DNA from: Desulfovulcanus ferrireducens
Lineage (GTDB): Bacteria > Desulfobacterota > Desulfovibrionia > Desulfovibrionales > Desulfonatronovibrionaceae
Assembly (NCBI RefSeq): GCF_018704065.1
Contig: NZ_JAGUQP010000016.1
Coordinates: forward strand, 1 to 64,000
DNA: 64,000 bases
Direction of reading: 5' to 3'
The position numbers were made by a program, and so were the translations under genes. The notes beneath the pieces were generated by a model. The model was not told the DNA's origin and made no database searches. It was given only the letters and a program-made list of their open reading frames with translations. Below, in pieces: positions 63,533 through 64,000 of the stretch; the first letter of the stretch is position 1; every line of letters starts with the position of its first letter.

Positions 63533-64000
63533 ATGAAAATAATTGATTTAAGCCATCCTATATCTCCAAACATGCCTGTATATCCGGGCACAGAACCACC
63601 CATATTCATCACCGGGTCAAACATTGATGACGTTGGTTTTCTTGAAAAGAAGATTACTATGTATTCACATATCGGCACACATATTGACGCCCCGGCTCAT
63701 ATCATTAGGGGAGCAAAGACTCTTGATCAGTTATCTATTGAGCACTTTATCGGGAAAGCATTTTTATTGGATCTGACTACAAGAAAAAAGAAATCCATTG
63801 ACATTGATGAATTAGAACCTCATCAGGGTTCAATAAAAAATAGTGATTTTATTTTACTCAACACAGGTTGGAGTCTTTTGTGGGGCTCTAACAGCTATTT
63901 CCAAAATTACCCGATCTTGTCTTCAGAAGCAGCGTCATGGCTTTGTAATTTTAATCTAAAGGGGGTGGGAACGGACACGATTTCCGCAGATGAAGCCAAT
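63533..64000 (+). CDS. Cyclase/kynurenine formamidase-family hydrolase (partial, cut by window end)
   Basis: The first 156 residues are present. It starts MKIIDLSHPISPNMPVYPGT, the typical beginning of the cyclase family (PF04199), with the metal motif SHIGTHIDAPAHI about residue 48-60. The family hydrolyses amide-like bonds, for example N-formylkynurenine. The start is supported by GGTGGAG. The rest lies outside the window. Confidence 0.85.
   Translation, partial: MKIIDLSHPISPNMPVYPGTEPPIFITGSNIDDVGFLEKKITMYSHIGTHIDAPAHIIRGAKTLDQLSIEHFIGKAFLLDLTTRKKKSIDIDELEPHQGSIKNSDFILLNTGWSLLWGSNSYFQNYPILSSEAASWLCNFNLKGVGTDTISADEAN

Overview
The window looks like a chromosomal segment of a sulfate-reducing Desulfobacterota bacterium, most likely of the Desulfovibrionales. 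This rests on a selenocysteine-containing Tat-exported formate dehydrogenase (FdhAB), a complex I operon without an NADH module, B12-dependent ribonucleotide reductase, TauE-type and YeiH-type sulfur-oxyanion exporter families, a DsrE-family protein, and many two-component systems with PAS and GAF sensors. Base composition is moderately AT-rich, with AT-rich intergenic stretches. I see no rRNA, tRNA, CRISPR array, phage or transposase gene. Genus and species are not determined.

Layout: 1-500 is a repeat mosaic. 524-3915 (minus) is a sigma-54 response regulator, its membrane histidine kinase and a membrane protein, followed by a DUF169 protein (4161-4934). 5418-7401 (plus) is a TauE/SafE exporter behind a good sigma-54 promoter, plus a second membrane protein. 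7889-19677 is a long complex I operon (nuoABCDHIJK, two Mrp-like antiporter subunits with a small membrane protein between them, nuoM, nuoN). 19906-23723 has a DUF599-like protein, a divergent LysR/YeiH pair and a DsrE-like protein. 23837-34764 (minus) holds ftsEX, a response regulator-TPR protein, a GAF kinase, nrdJ, a REC-STAS regulator, a large kinase and a branched-chain-amino-acid-type binding lipoprotein. 35458-39218 is fdhAB. 40504-44914 is an ATP-grasp / KamA-like radical SAM / M20 peptidase cluster, the best candidate here for an undescribed pathway. 45031-48340 has a catalytically degenerate EPSP-synthase-like protein, a coiled-coil protein and a PAS-HisKA protein lacking its ATPase domain. 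49134-63398 is mostly envelope and housekeeping genes (PpiD, VKOR-thioredoxin, BI-1, LpxK, RNase R, MlaDFE, TonB-like, HD phosphohydrolase). A cyclase-family gene runs off the end.

Energy metabolism: periplasmic FdhAB would oxidise formate. Complex I lacks NuoE, F and G here, so it probably takes electrons from a donor other than NADH, and four antiporter-like subunits rather than three suggest altered ion-pumping stoichiometry. Both are inferences.

Non-coding structure: three families of small non-coding repeats are scattered through the window. Family 1 (ends GAGTCTGTGGCCAAACC, 4-bp target duplications) has several copies, three of which abut or supply gene stop codons. Family 2 (about 170-220 bp, ends related to AATTGAGCGATTTTT) has four copies, one nested inside a family 1 element. 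Family 3 is an 81-bp element with one intact and one interrupted copy.
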